DNA of 63,976 bases. It comes from an uncultured Bacteroidota bacterium. Lineage in GTDB: Bacteria > Bacteroidota > Rhodothermia > Rhodothermales > Salinibacteraceae. The stretch covers positions 1-63,976 of the forward strand of contig CAKZLV010000054.1 of NCBI GenBank assembly GCA_937127285.1. Reading direction: 5' to 3'. Positions 39,309 through 47,816 of the stretch are shown one piece after another (position 1 is the first letter of the stretch; the number at the start of each line of letters is the position of its first letter). The translations under genes and the position numbers were made by a program. The notes beneath the pieces are model-generated. The model had not been told where the DNA came from, did no database searches, and saw only the letters and a list, made by a program, of their open reading frames with translations.

Positions 39309-39896
39309 GACGGAGACGGGAACGTGGGAACGGCGGAAAACAGCCGAGCGAAGTGTGGCAGAGTATTTGGTGTATCGTAACGCGACGCATCCCCCTCCAG
39401 GTTCAGGGACTGTCTGAACGTTGATACCTGGGGCTAGGCACCGGACCGTTTCGACATCGACCGCTTGTGCGTGCAAACCATCCCCTCGGCCGTCCTCCCG
39501 GACTCCAATCCCGGACGGGAATTCGCCGTGCTCATTGCAGGATCTCCTCGCTCTGGATCTTCTCGTTCAGGACGTCAGGAGGGAACGGAGATCCCTCGCT
39601 CTGGACGTGGACAAACGGTTCGGCAGCTACCGTCCGGTAGCCGGGCCCGAGGGTTGAATCGGGGGGGAGATCCCAGCCGGGCAGCGCACGTGCGGGCAAG
39701 CGCCAACCAGCAAGCGCCAACCAGCAAGTGCCAGACAACCGTGGGGCAACTGCTGGGCCTGGAGTGAAGCCGGCCGGTCCGGTGCAGCCAGCGGCGCTCG
39801 GCGGAGACGAGAGGCCCCGGCCCGCCTCTCATTTGTCCCTCTGGCACAGGCCCCTTTCCTTGCTTTTGCGCCTATTTCCACCACTCACGTCCGGAT
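39309..39896. other. Intergenic region between divergent genes
   Basis: No gene is seen. A 14-bp direct repeat (CAAGCGCCAACCAG at 39697 and 39711, partial at 39725) lies in the middle. The region must hold the promoters of the methyltransferase gene (-) and the GldJ/GldK-like gene (+). An AT-richer patch at about 39360-39385 is the best candidate for the former. Confidence 0.5.
39697..39735. repeat. 14-bp tandem repeat
   Basis: Two perfect copies of CAAGCGCCAACCAG at 39697-39724 and a third degenerate copy CAAGTGCCAGA. Confidence 0.8.
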
Positions 39897-41147
39897 ATGG
39901 ATTGGTTCCATCTTTCCGTCCTCTCCCGGCTGCGCGATCCCGCGTCCACCGGCTGCCCTCCCAGGGGCCCGGCGGCGAACGGAACGCGGCGGTGGCTTGC
40001 AGGACTGTGTCTTCTCGCGATTCCGCTACTCGTTTCTGCCTGCGGGGGGACGGGGGCGGCGACGGAAGGTGAGCCGACCGCGTCCCGCGACACGGCGGCT
40101 GCGGAAGGGCGCCGGATGGAGGGCGGCTGGGGCAAGCAGGCGCGCCGGCCGGGTCAGGAGGTCGGATCTCCCTTCAAGGACCCGACCGAACTCACCCCCG
40201 ACCAGCGCCCCGAGTCCTACACGCGGTCGTACAACCGAGACTCCCTCAAGGGCACGCAACCTCTCGTCATCCCGCGCGCCGGCCGGATGCCGTTCGACGA
40301 TCCGGGTGCGTCTCCCATCAGCGGCAGCGTGCGGGTCACGGACGACGGACGCATGGTTCGCCTTCCGGCGGGAACGTTTCTGATGGGGCTGACCGACGAA
40401 GATCCGTTCGACATGCAGAATGCCGGGCGCATTCGCGTCTCGATGTCTCCGTTCTACCTCGACCGGTTCGAGGTGACCAACGCCGAGTACCGTGCCTACC
40501 TCGACTCGCTGGACCGGTCGACCCGCCGGCAGCGTCGCCCCGACTCCACCGTTTGGGAGTCGCAACAGGCGGGAATCACGTGGCAGAACTACTTCTACAG
40601 CAACACCTACGCCGATCATCCCGTTGTAGCCATCACCTGGAATCAGGCACGGGCCTACTGCCAGTGGGAGCGAAAGCGACTGCCCACCGAGGCGGAATGG
40701 GAGTACGCCGCCCGGTCGGGCGAGATCGGGGGCATCTATCCCTGGGCCGGCTTCAATCCGCAGACGCGCTCCGGACGGTATCTTGCCAACTACGACCCCG
40801 GGCGTGCCGGGCAGGACGCGGACGGGCATGCTTTTACCGCACCGGTGGGCTCCTATCCGCCCAGCACGTGGGGGCTCCACGACATGTCAGGCAACGTAGC
40901 GGAATGGGTGGCAGACACCTACACGTCGACCTACGCGCAGCACAGCGACCTCAACCCGTACTGGCAGGAGGCCAATGAACCGCGACACGTCGTCCGCGGC
41001 GGGTCCTGGTCGTCGAATGCCTTCCGCATCGGCGTCGGGTTTCGCGACTACGAGGCGGCAACCAATGCGTCTTTGCAGATCGGATTCCGCTGTGCCGTCG
41101 ACCCCGGTCGGTTCCCGAAGCGTCGCCCGGCCGCCGCCCAACCCTAA
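39897..41147 (+). CDS. FGE-sulfatase-domain lipoprotein, GldJ/GldK-like
   Basis: The 416-residue product has a lipoprotein signal late in a long N-region (hydrophobic 34-48, LLVSAC, cysteine 49), a low-complexity linker to about residue 150, and a formylglycine-generating-enzyme-like domain: VRLPAGTFLMGLTDEDPF, MSPFYLDRFEVTNAEYRAY, HPVVAITWNQARAYCQWER, RLPTEAEWEYAARSGE, TWGLHDMSGNVAEWVAD, HVVRGGSW and IGFRCA. GldJ and GldK of the type IX secretion system are lipoproteins of this fold without FGE activity, and the DSTVW..YFYSNTYADHP segment resembles them. It could instead be an unrelated SUMF1-type lipoprotein; no other T9SS gene is in the window. Confidence 0.75.
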   Translation: MDWFHLSVLSRLRDPASTGCPPRGPAANGTRRWLAGLCLLAIPLLVSACGGTGAATEGEPTASRDTAAAEGRRMEGGWGKQARRPGQEVGSPFKDPTELTPDQRPESYTRSYNRDSLKGTQPLVIPRAGRMPFDDPGASPISGSVRVTDDGRMVRLPAGTFLMGLTDEDPFDMQNAGRIRVSMSPFYLDRFEVTNAEYRAYLDSLDRSTRRQRRPDSTVWESQQAGITWQNYFYSNTYADHPVVAITWNQARAYCQWERKRLPTEAEWEYAARSGEIGGIYPWAGFNPQTRSGRYLANYDPGRAGQDADGHAFTAPVGSYPPSTWGLHDMSGNVAEWVADTYTSTYAQHSDLNPYWQEANEPRHVVRGGSWSSNAFRIGVGFRDYEAATNASLQIGFRCAVDPGRFPKRRPAAAQP

Positions 41148-41344
41148 CGCACTCCTACCGTCCGGATGGCGGTCGTTATGCCCGAGAGGGGATGCCAGAA
41201 GGGCGAGACTGGGCGTCGACCGCTCCGGCATGCCGAGCCTCCAGCGCGGTGAGCAAAGACGCGGTGAGCGGAAACAGGGTGAGATTAGAAGTACGGGTGC
41301 AGGCGGTCGTGGGCCGCGGGCTTTACGCCCATCTCCGCCGTGTT

Positions 41345-41641
41345 CTACTCTCCCGGATAGGGCACCTTGCTGACGCTTACCGGCAGCGTTAGCTGCTCGT
41401 CGACCGTCTCCAAGCGAACGGTGACGGTGGCCGGCTCGACGTCCATGAGCGCGTGCCGAAGGTCTTCGGCAAAGTCCGTGGCGTCCGGCTTCAAGGTAAG
41501 GTGTAGAGAGTACCCCTTCGGGTGATCGACGTCGTCGCCCGGGTGCGGCGTGGGACTCACGACGCCGTCGTCCAGCGCGTCGGTCACATCGATCGCCGTG
41601 TCTGCGCCGGGTCGTTTCCAGGTTATCGACTGAATGTGCAT
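41345..41641 (-). CDS. Small conserved-looking protein, unknown
   Basis: The 98-residue product is not recognised. It is acidic, beta-rich and ends in a strand-turn-strand pattern (TVTVRLETVDEQLTLPVSVSK). MHIQSITWKRPGADTAIDVT at the start and YSLHLTLKPDATDFAEDLRH in the middle look like a compact domain. Its composition matches real genes here, which supports it. It is divergent from the next gene with 63 bp between starts. Confidence 0.6.
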   Translation of the reverse strand: MHIQSITWKRPGADTAIDVTDALDDGVVSPTPHPGDDVDHPKGYSLHLTLKPDATDFAEDLRHALMDVEPATVTVRLETVDEQLTLPVSVSKVPYPGE

Positions 41642-41704
41642 GAGCAGGAAGGGAGAGAGGAAAGGAATCCGTCAGAAGGCCGAATGCGCATGCGAGCCGT
41701 ATCC

Positions 41705-42259
41705 ATGAGTTCCTTACAGCAGCTTCGCGACGAATGGCGGGAGCAGCTTCGGGAGGCGAGTGAGCAGGCCACCCGGCGGGTGGCCGACATGGACATCGCC
41801 AACCTGAGGGCGCTCCGGGCGACCATCCGAGAGGAGAAAGACGATGTCCGCAAGCGCCTTCCGGGGCCGGGGGCCGTTGCCGTCGCCGAGCCGATGACCG
41901 CCGACGAGCAGGCCCGGCACGTTCGCGACGCCCTTCTTCATGCCGCCCTGCAGGTGCGTGAACAGATCGTCACCCACGAACTTCGGCGTCGGGCACGGGG
42001 GCCTGCGGGCGTCGAGGAAGACCTCGCCGTTCCGGAAACGACCCGCCGTCTTGCGCGCCTTGCCTGGGACGTCATGGGGCGGGCCGAGGTGAAAACCGTC
42101 GAAGACGTCTTTCGCGAGGTGGCTGCCCGGGCAGATACGGAGAGCCACCTGACGGTCGTCGAAACCTGGCTGACGACAAGAAACCCGCACTATACGGAAG
42201 CGGCGGATACAGCGTCTTGGGCCGATCTTCGACGGGCGGTGCTGCTGGCGCGTGTGTAA
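41705..42259 (+). CDS. Unknown helical protein
   Basis: The 184-residue product is predicted mostly alpha-helical, with an N-terminal coiled-coil-like part (LQQLRDEWREQLREASEQAT, DIANLRALRATIREEKDDVR) and a C-terminal globular-looking part with HLTVVETWLTTRNPHY. No signal peptide or membrane helix is seen. I recognise no family. ATG 41705 is one of three close starts (41684 and 41690 are in frame). Confidence 0.6.
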   Translation: MSSLQQLRDEWREQLREASEQATRRVADMDIANLRALRATIREEKDDVRKRLPGPGAVAVAEPMTADEQARHVRDALLHAALQVREQIVTHELRRRARGPAGVEEDLAVPETTRRLARLAWDVMGRAEVKTVEDVFREVAARADTESHLTVVETWLTTRNPHYTEAADTASWADLRRAVLLARV

Positions 42260-42346
42260 GTACCCCACGGGTAGCACCTCACGAGTAGCACTCCGTTGTA
42301 GGATCTTACGGGTATCCGGGATGCCCCGAGACACGCCGGGACACCC

Positions 42347-42382
42347 CGGGACACCGCTATCCGCCGGGACACCGCTATCCGC
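42347..42382. repeat. 18-bp perfect tandem duplication
   Basis: CGGGACACCGCTATCCGC twice with no mismatch; a shorter CCGGGACAC precedes it twice. Confidence 0.9.
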
Positions 42383-42415
42383 CGGTTTGCAGGGACGGAC
42401 CGATCCGCCCCAGGA

Positions 42416-42454
42416 CCTCGACATGCGGCCTCGACATGCGGCCTCCACATGCGG
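42416..42454. repeat. 13-bp tandem repeat, three copies
   Basis: CCTCGACATGCGG twice and CCTCCACATGCGG once, end to end. Confidence 0.9.
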
Positions 42455-42567
42455 CCTCACGAGAGGCCGGTCCCGCAGGTCGACTGGCTGCTTCGGGCCC
42501 GATGGCCGAGACACAAGTTATCAGAGGTCCGCGGTCCGTTTCCTGTCCAGAATCGATTTCCTGTATC

Positions 42568-43101
42568 CTAGAACGGAAGTTCGTCGTCGGGTTCGAATGT
42601 TTCGTCGTCGGCCGAGGCGGACTCGGACGCGCGCTGACCGCGGGAGGGACTGCCCGCTCCGTCCGGTTTCTGACCGCGCTTCGGCGCGCCCCCCTGCCGG
42701 CGCTGGTCGAAGCTGTCCTCGCGCGTCTGGTCGAAGCTGCCGTCGCCGCCGGCCGGTGCCCGGTCGGTGGCCCGGTCCAGAAACATCACTTCCTGCGCTT
42801 TGACCTCGGTGGTGTAGCGCGTGTTGCCGTCGCGGTCTTCCCACGACCGGGTCTGCAGCTTCCCTTCGAAGAAGACCTGCGAGCCCTTCGAAAGATACTC
42901 GTCGCAGATCTCCGCCAGCCGAGCCCAGGCCACGACGTTGTGCCACTCCGTCTTGTCGACCTGGTTGCCATCGCGGTCCGTATAGGACTCGTTGGTGGCG
43001 AGGCGCATGTTGCAGACGGCCGTCCCGCTGCCGGTGTATCGCAGCTCGGGATCTTGGCCGAGATTGCCGATCAAAATGACTTTGTTCACTCCGCGTGCCA
43101 T
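42568..43101 (-). CDS. ssb: Single-stranded DNA-binding protein
   Basis: The 177-residue product is SSB: an OB fold at 1-110 ([51 protein letters not shown]), a disordered Gly/Gln/Ser linker, and the acidic tip DDELPF that recruits replication and repair partners. It binds ssDNA as a tetramer. The start ATG 43101 gives [10 protein letters not shown], standard for Bacteroidota SSB. The gene is alone in its direction, with a 998-bp gap upstream. Confidence 0.95.
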   Translation of the reverse strand: MARGVNKVILIGNLGQDPELRYTGSGTAVCNMRLATNESYTDRDGNQVDKTEWHNVVAWARLAEICDEYLSKGSQVFFEGKLQTRSWEDRDGNTRYTTEVKAQEVMFLDRATDRAPAGGDGSFDQTREDSFDQRRQGGAPKRGQKPDGAGSPSRGQRASESASADDETFEPDDELPF

Positions 43102-44099
43102 AACGATACCCTCTTCGTTGGAGAATGATAGGAAAGCCGGTGCCGAGGCGGGTTGAGGATCGACGGGGCACCCTCTGCCCGGTGCCACCCCTGCCCGATG
43201 CTGTGCGCGCTCACATGCGCGCCCACGAGCCCATGGGCTCCGGCAGAGGCAGACATCGCCCCACAGATCGCTTGTATGGGCGAATGCCTCAAAATGTCCG
43301 GCCCGGTGGCGGGCCGCACCGGCTGAAGGCTCTCGCCTCCGGTCGACGCCGGCCTGTGTCTTCAAGACACATGGGTCGGCGAGATATAACGTCGCCCCCG
43401 ACCTGCCCGCGATTTTTTTGCTCGCGCAGCTCGTCCCGTTGAATGCTTGTTGAATGCTTCGGGTGGGGCGGATCGAGGCGACGGAATGGGATGCCGGGAT
43501 GCAATGGGCGGCCGGGACGGCAGGAGAGGGATTGGAGGGGGCGGCCGGTTCGCCCCCGGCGACGGGCAGAAAAAACCGAGTAGACATAAGAAAACCGGGT
43601 AGGTACGTTCACCCAAGGACGTACCCACCCGGCACCATGCGGAGGCCCCGCAATGGCTGTATGCACCACAGAGCAGTCTTGTAAAAAGAGGCATCCAAGA
43701 CTGCACCTTCTAGAGGAAACAACGTACGTGCCACAGCCGGCCGACCGACTCAAAGCCCGCCGTACCGCCGATGCGTGGCGGCTGGAGACGGGGTTCCCGG
43801 ATGCCGTCGTAGGCTCTAGCATACAGGTCTGTACAACAGAGCGGACAGGCGGGGCTGCATCGGCGACCCGTGGGTTTCCGCTCTCACCCGTGGTCTTGCA
43901 TGAAACCTCTCGTGTCGATACCATTCACCCGTACACACATACCGATCCCCGCAGCCGATACGCCAGCCCGTTGATCCCCGGTGAATTGACCCGCGTACCC
44001 GTCGCAGCGGAGAGATGCCGGAAACCGCGGGGACGGGCGTCCGGTACAGCCCTCCGGTGCGCCCACGGGTCCCTTGTATCCAATCCAGTCCTGCTTTTC
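43102..44099. other. 1-kb gap with hairpin cluster and possible small RNA
   Basis: Open frames exist, but they are Cys/Arg/Ser-rich and unlike the genes around, so I call none. The middle (43570-43704) has three successive hairpins and is listed as a candidate - strand RNA. Smaller features: TGAATGCTT twice at 43440-43458, and TACAGGTCTGTA at 43821-43832. The SSB promoter should be near 43102-43200. Confidence 0.5.
43578..43704 (-). ncRNA. Candidate structured small RNA ending in a terminator
   Basis: Read on the - strand, the region contains hairpin 1 (GCAGTCTTG at 43704-43696 pairing with CAAGACTGC at 43681-43673), hairpin 2 (TTGCGG pairing with CCGCA around 43655-43640), and hairpin 3 (CCGGGTGGGTACGT at 43632-43619 pairing with ACGTACCTACCCGG at 43608-43595 with one mismatch), followed at once by TTTTC. 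This layout looks like a short RNA of about 130-150 nt with an intrinsic terminator. No coding frame explains it and I do not recognise an RNA family (not tmRNA, RNase P or SRP RNA by eye). Confidence 0.35.
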
Positions 44100-44453
44100 A
44101 TGAACGACGACATGCGCAACCGCCCCGCACACGTCGGTATCTGGAGCGCACTCGCCGGTGGAGCCGTCGGATTTGCGCTCGGGATGGTGTTCGCCCCCAA
44201 CCGCGGCCCCGACACCCGGCGCCGCCTGGCCTACCAGCTCGAGCGAACGCTCGGCCAGGCCCGGGCGCTCATCCGCCGCTTCTCCGCAACGAGCGTCGAC
44301 AGTGAGGCGCGCCAGACGCGCGACGCCCTCGTGGCCGACGCCCAGGCCCGTGCCGACCACATCCGCGACGACATCGACGCCCTGCTCGACGAGCTCCGCC
44401 AGAAGAGCTCCACCTCCGGCGCTTCGACCGAGCCGTCGACGGACGATCGCTAG
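44100..44453 (+). CDS. YtxH-like membrane-anchored helical protein
   Basis: The 117-residue product has a short N-terminal membrane segment (about 13-31, IWSALAGGAVGFALGMVFAP) followed by NRGPDTRRRL and a long amphipathic helix (RTLGQARALIRRF, ALVADAQARADHIRDDIDAL). This is the layout of YtxH-type stress proteins (GxxxGxxxGxxxAP..G...R). The function is unknown in general; induction in stress is known for some relatives. A gene start at MNDDMRN (44100) or MRN (44112) is possible. Confidence 0.75.
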   Translation: MNDDMRNRPAHVGIWSALAGGAVGFALGMVFAPNRGPDTRRRLAYQLERTLGQARALIRRFSATSVDSEARQTRDALVADAQARADHIRDDIDALLDELRQKSSTSGASTEPSTDDR

Positions 44454-44756
44454 CGCGCTCGCTTCGTCCTCTCGTCCTCTCCGCCTGCTTCGGGCTGGAC
44501 GCACCGTTCCGGAGCCGCACGCGCCGCTCCCCGCCGTCCGACTCCGCTCGTGCCGACTCTGCTCGTGTCGGCTCCGTTTCCACAGGATCCGGGCCCTGCT
44601 CGGTCCGTTCCGCGCGGGTTGTCGAATGAACCGGCGTCGGGGCGTGCACCGGCTCCGCCTCGCCGGCCTGCCGCCCCCGCGACGTGCGGAGACGGTCTGG
44701 CCGGCATCGACTTCTTCGACCTGCTCTTCTCTCCCGACTGATTCCGCCTCGCCTAC
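44454..44756. other. Intergenic region with a 15-bp repeat
   Basis: GACTCCGCTCGTGCC (44540) and GACTCTGCTCGTGTC (44555) form a degenerate tandem repeat, with a partial third. Otherwise nothing was recognised. Confidence 0.6.
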
Positions 44757-45578
44757 ATGCCCAACCTCACGGTTCTCCTTTCCCCCGCCGAACGCAAACA
44801 GCCGGGGGGCAACCCGTTTGCACCGGATATGTTCGACTACCGAACGTCCGGTACGTTCAACTACTACGACGAACTGAATCCGGAGCGGCGGACCGTCATC
44901 GACCGGCTGCAAGAGGTCATCGATGCGGAAGAGGAAGAGGTCATCGGGGAGATCCTGGGGATGGAGGGTCCGGAGCTTCAAGAGGCCATCCAGGTCGACT
45001 CCGAAATCTACGACGCACCGCTGATGTCGGCCCTGGATCGCTACAGTCCGGGCGTGATGTACGCCGCCATGGACTTTGCCAATCTGCCCACGGGAGCCCA
45101 GCGCCGGCTCCTGGAGAACGGCGTCATTCTGTCCGGCCTCTTCGGCCTCCTGCGACCCGACGACCTCATCCCGAACTACCAGCTGGGCATGGACGCGGAG
45201 ATCCCGGGAATCGGTCCGGTGGCAGAATATTGGAACGACTCCATCAGCGAAATCCTCAACAACAACCTGGAGGATCGCTGGGTCTGGGACCTGCTTCCGG
45301 AGGTGCACCGCGGCGCCTGGACCGACGAGCACGCCTACGAGGCGCGCGTCGAGGTCGCGTTCCAGCGGGTGGAAGACGGAGAACGAGTAGACGTAACGGG
45401 GCAAGACCTCGACGTTCAACGCGGCCAGTTGGTCAACTACCTCGTCCGCGAAACCGCCGAGGACCTGGACGAGCTGGCCGAGTGGGAAGAGCACCCGGAC
45501 GGGTACGTCTTCGACGAGGCGTCCACCACCTACGACGACGAGACGCGAACGTGGACCGTCGTCATGGTTCGCGAGTAG
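44757..45578 (+). CDS. yaaA: Peroxide stress protein YaaA (DUF328/UPF0246)
   Basis: The 273-residue product shows the YaaA pattern: LTVLLSPAERKQPGG at the start, DAPLMSALDRYSPGVMYAAM, LENGVILSGLFGLLRPDDLI, PNYQLGMDAEIPGIGPVAEY and EVHRGAWTDEHAYEARVEVA. In E. coli YaaA lowers free iron during peroxide stress and binds DNA. Compared with E. coli (258 residues) it is slightly longer and more acidic. The next gene, udk, is 343 bp away on the same strand. Confidence 0.9.
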   Translation: MPNLTVLLSPAERKQPGGNPFAPDMFDYRTSGTFNYYDELNPERRTVIDRLQEVIDAEEEEVIGEILGMEGPELQEAIQVDSEIYDAPLMSALDRYSPGVMYAAMDFANLPTGAQRRLLENGVILSGLFGLLRPDDLIPNYQLGMDAEIPGIGPVAEYWNDSISEILNNNLEDRWVWDLLPEVHRGAWTDEHAYEARVEVAFQRVEDGERVDVTGQDLDVQRGQLVNYLVRETAEDLDELAEWEEHPDGYVFDEASTTYDDETRTWTVVMVRE

Positions 45579-45921
45579 CTGCGGGTCGCAGGATGGGCCG
45601 CAGTGCGAGTCGCATGGTTCGCGGGCGGCACAGACCTCAAATCGAGGCGGTCGGAACGGGAGACGGAGGCCCCGCGCACCGTCCGCGACTCCGCGTACCG
45701 TCCGCCGGCCGCCCCGTGCGGACCACACGAAGGCGGATGAACGTGGGGGAAGCCGGCCGGGAGCGGACCGGACGCTCCCGTCTCCCTCGTCGGATTTGCG
45801 CTCGCGTCTCCGGCCCGTCTCTGCACCGCCGGGGGAGGGGCGCCGCCATCTCTCTGCGCGTCCGCGATCCTCTGCGCGTCCTCGACACGCACTCCCGCCA
45901 CGCATCACCGACGAAGGCACG
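45579..45921. other. Intergenic region upstream of udk
   Basis: No gene is seen. Degenerate repeats occur, for example CCTCTGCGCGTCC twice near 45855-45885 and a CCGCG(A/T)(C/A)(C/T)...CCGTCC pattern near 45675-45710. Confidence 0.5.
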
Positions 45922-46611
45922 ATGGAACCGCCAGTGATCATCGGCATTGCGGGCGGCTCGGGGTCCGGCAAAACGACCGTCCTGCGCCGCATCGTCGGAG
46001 CGCTCGACTCCGACCGGATTGCCGTGTTGGACCACGACGCCTACTACGAAGACCTGTCCCACCTTCCTCCGGACGAGCGCTCCGCGTTCAACTTCGACCA
46101 TCCCGATGCGCTCGAAACGGACCTGCTGCGCCGTCATCTCGACCGCCTCGTGCAGGGGCAGGCCATCGAAAAGCCGGTCTATGATTTCACCACTCACACC
46201 CGGGCCGACGAGACGGAAACCGTCGAGCCCTGCTCCGTCATCATCCTGGAGGGCATTCTCATCCTGGCGGAGCCGATTCTGGAAGAGGTGATGGACATCA
46301 AGATCTACGTCGATGCGGCGGACGACATCCGCCTCATGCGCCGGATTCGGCGCGACATCCAGGAGCGCGACCGGAGCATCGAGGGCGTTCTTCACCAGTA
46401 CGAGCGAACGGTCCGCCCGATGCATCTTGAGTTTGTCGAGCCGTCGAAGCGGAATGCCGACGTCATTATTCCCCGCGGTGGGCACAATCACGTCGCCATC
46501 GAAATGGTGCTTGCACGCATCGAAACCCTTCTCTCCGGCGACGATGTCGGCGACGATCTTCCGGGCGTGAACCCGCCGCCCCGTCTCTCCCAACAGAGCA
46601 GGGCGTCGTAG
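45922..46611 (+). CDS. udk: Uridine kinase
   Basis: The 229-residue product has the P-loop GGSGSGKTT (11-19), the substrate-binding DHDAYYEDLSHLPPDE, NFDHPDAL, PVYDFTTHTR, the lid region RLMRRIRRDIQERDRS and EPSKRNADVIIPRGGHN. These are the marks of bacterial uridine/cytidine kinase, the pyrimidine salvage enzyme. It is of normal length (about 215-230). A 15-bp repeat follows the stop directly. Confidence 0.94.
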   Translation: MEPPVIIGIAGGSGSGKTTVLRRIVGALDSDRIAVLDHDAYYEDLSHLPPDERSAFNFDHPDALETDLLRRHLDRLVQGQAIEKPVYDFTTHTRADETETVEPCSVIILEGILILAEPILEEVMDIKIYVDAADDIRLMRRIRRDIQERDRSIEGVLHQYERTVRPMHLEFVEPSKRNADVIIPRGGHNHVAIEMVLARIETLLSGDDVGDDLPGVNPPPRLSQQSRAS

Positions 46612-46615
46612 CTCT

Positions 46616-46687
46616 CTGGCGTGGGGCTTCCTGGCGCGGGGCTTCCTGCCGCGGGGCTTCCTGGCGTGGGGCTTCCTGGCGCGGGGC
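46616..46687. repeat. 15-bp tandem repeat, nearly five copies, after udk
   Basis: The unit CTGGCG(T/C)GGGGCTTC occurs at 46616, 46631, 46646 (CTGCCG), 46661 and, partly, 46676. The spacer between the convergent udk and menB genes consists of little else, and no terminator was recognised there. Confidence 0.9.
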
Positions 46688-46756
46688 CATGCCCGCGTCC
46701 GAGCAGACGTCCCCGTCCCTCTGCGGATGGCGGCCGATGGAGAATCCGCCCTCGGA

Positions 46757-47650
46757 TCAGTAGTGCCAGGGCACGTCCGACCAATCGGGCGGACGGTCTT
46801 CCAGAAAGGCGTCTCGCCCCTCTTCCGCCTCTTCCGTCCCGTAGGCGAGCCGCGTCGCCTCGCCGGCAAAGATCTGCTGCCCCACCATCCCGTCGTCCAC
46901 CATGTTGAAGGCGTACTTCAGCATGCGGATGGCCGTGGGACTTTTCTGGTTGATTGTCGCCGCCCACGCAAGCGCGGTGCGCTCCAGGTCGTCGTGCGGC
47001 ACGACGTCGTTCACCATGCCCATCTCTTCCGCCTCGTCGGCCGAGTAGTTCTTACCGAGGAAGAAAATCTCGCGGGCTTTTTTCTGCCCGACCTGTCGGG
47101 CGAGAAGGGCGGATCCGAATCCGCCGTCGAAGCTCGCCACGTCCGGGTCCGTCTGCTTGAAGACGGCGTGTTCGGCGCTGGCGAGCGTCAGGTCGCAGAC
47201 GACGTGCAGGCTGTGCCCGCCCCCCACCGCCCATCCCGGAACGACGGCCACCACCACCTTGGGCATAAAGCGGATCAGGCGCTGCACCTCCAGAATGTGC
47301 AGCCGGCCGAGCCGAGCCGGGTCTCGCTCTCCGCCCTCGTCGGCATACTCGTATCCGTCCGTGCCGCGGATGCGCTGGTCGCCGCCGGAGGAAAACGCCC
47401 ACTTGCCGTGCTTGTCGGACGGGCCGTTCCCGGTGAGCAGGACGCAGCCTACATCCGACGTCTGGCGGGCGTGGTCGAGTGCTTGATAGAGCTCATCCAC
47501 CGTCTGCGGCCGGAAGGCATTCAGCACCTCCGGCCGGTCGAAGGCGATGCGGACGGTCCCATGCTCGGCCGCCCGGTGATAGGTGATATCGCGAAAGTCG
47601 AACGCCTCGATCGACGTCCAGGCGTCCGGGTCGAACAGCTCAGAAACCAC
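46757..47650 (-). CDS. menB: 1,4-dihydroxy-2-naphthoyl-CoA synthase
   Basis: The 297-residue product is MenB, the crotonase-fold enzyme closing the second ring in menaquinone synthesis. Marks are DITYHRAAEHGTVRIAFDRP, LNAFRPQTVDELYQAL, the oxyanion segment FSSGGDQRIRG, PGWAVGGGHSLHVVCDLTLA, SFDGGFGSALLARQVGQKKA and EDRPPDWSD. The specific SGGDQ and SFDGG motifs separate MenB from other crotonases. Menaquinol is the substrate of the ACIII at 2-11 kb. GTG 47650 is the best start. Confidence 0.94.
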   Translation of the reverse strand: MVSELFDPDAWTSIEAFDFRDITYHRAAEHGTVRIAFDRPEVLNAFRPQTVDELYQALDHARQTSDVGCVLLTGNGPSDKHGKWAFSSGGDQRIRGTDGYEYADEGGERDPARLGRLHILEVQRLIRFMPKVVVAVVPGWAVGGGHSLHVVCDLTLASAEHAVFKQTDPDVASFDGGFGSALLARQVGQKKAREIFFLGKNYSADEAEEMGMVNDVVPHDDLERTALAWAATINQKSPTAIRMLKYAFNMVDDGMVGQQIFAGEATRLAYGTEEAEEGRDAFLEDRPPDWSDVPWHY

Positions 47651-47736
47651 AGGTGCAGAGGCAGAGAAGTGAGGGCAGCGACGTGCAGAGGAGGAAGCGG
47701 CCGCTCCCACCAGGAGGCGGTGAGGCGGTGGGGCGC

Positions 47737-47777
47737 GGGCCGGTATAAAGGGCCGGTACAAAAGGGCCGGTACAGAA
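47737..47777. repeat. 13-14-bp tandem repeat between menB and divIVA
   Basis: GGGCCGGTATAAA (47737), GGGCCGGTACAAAA (47750) and GGGCCGGTACAGAA (47764). Confidence 0.85.
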
Positions 47778-47816
47778 GAGCGGGCACAGGGGCCGACGCA
47801 GAAGAGACGGTGCGCA

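Larger units (their letters stand above)
42260..42567. other. Intergenic region between two convergent genes, with two tandem repeats
   Basis: No gene is seen. An 18-bp repeat (CGGGACACCGCTATCCGC at 42347 and 42365) and a 13-bp repeat (CCTCGACATGCGG at 42416, 42429 and CCTCCACATGCGG at 42442) fill the middle. Confidence 0.7.

Noticed and set aside
43289-43924. 211-codon - strand frame in the gap upstream of ssb
   Set aside because: Rich in Cys, Arg and Ser with no domain; it runs over three RNA-like hairpins, which explains the sequence better.
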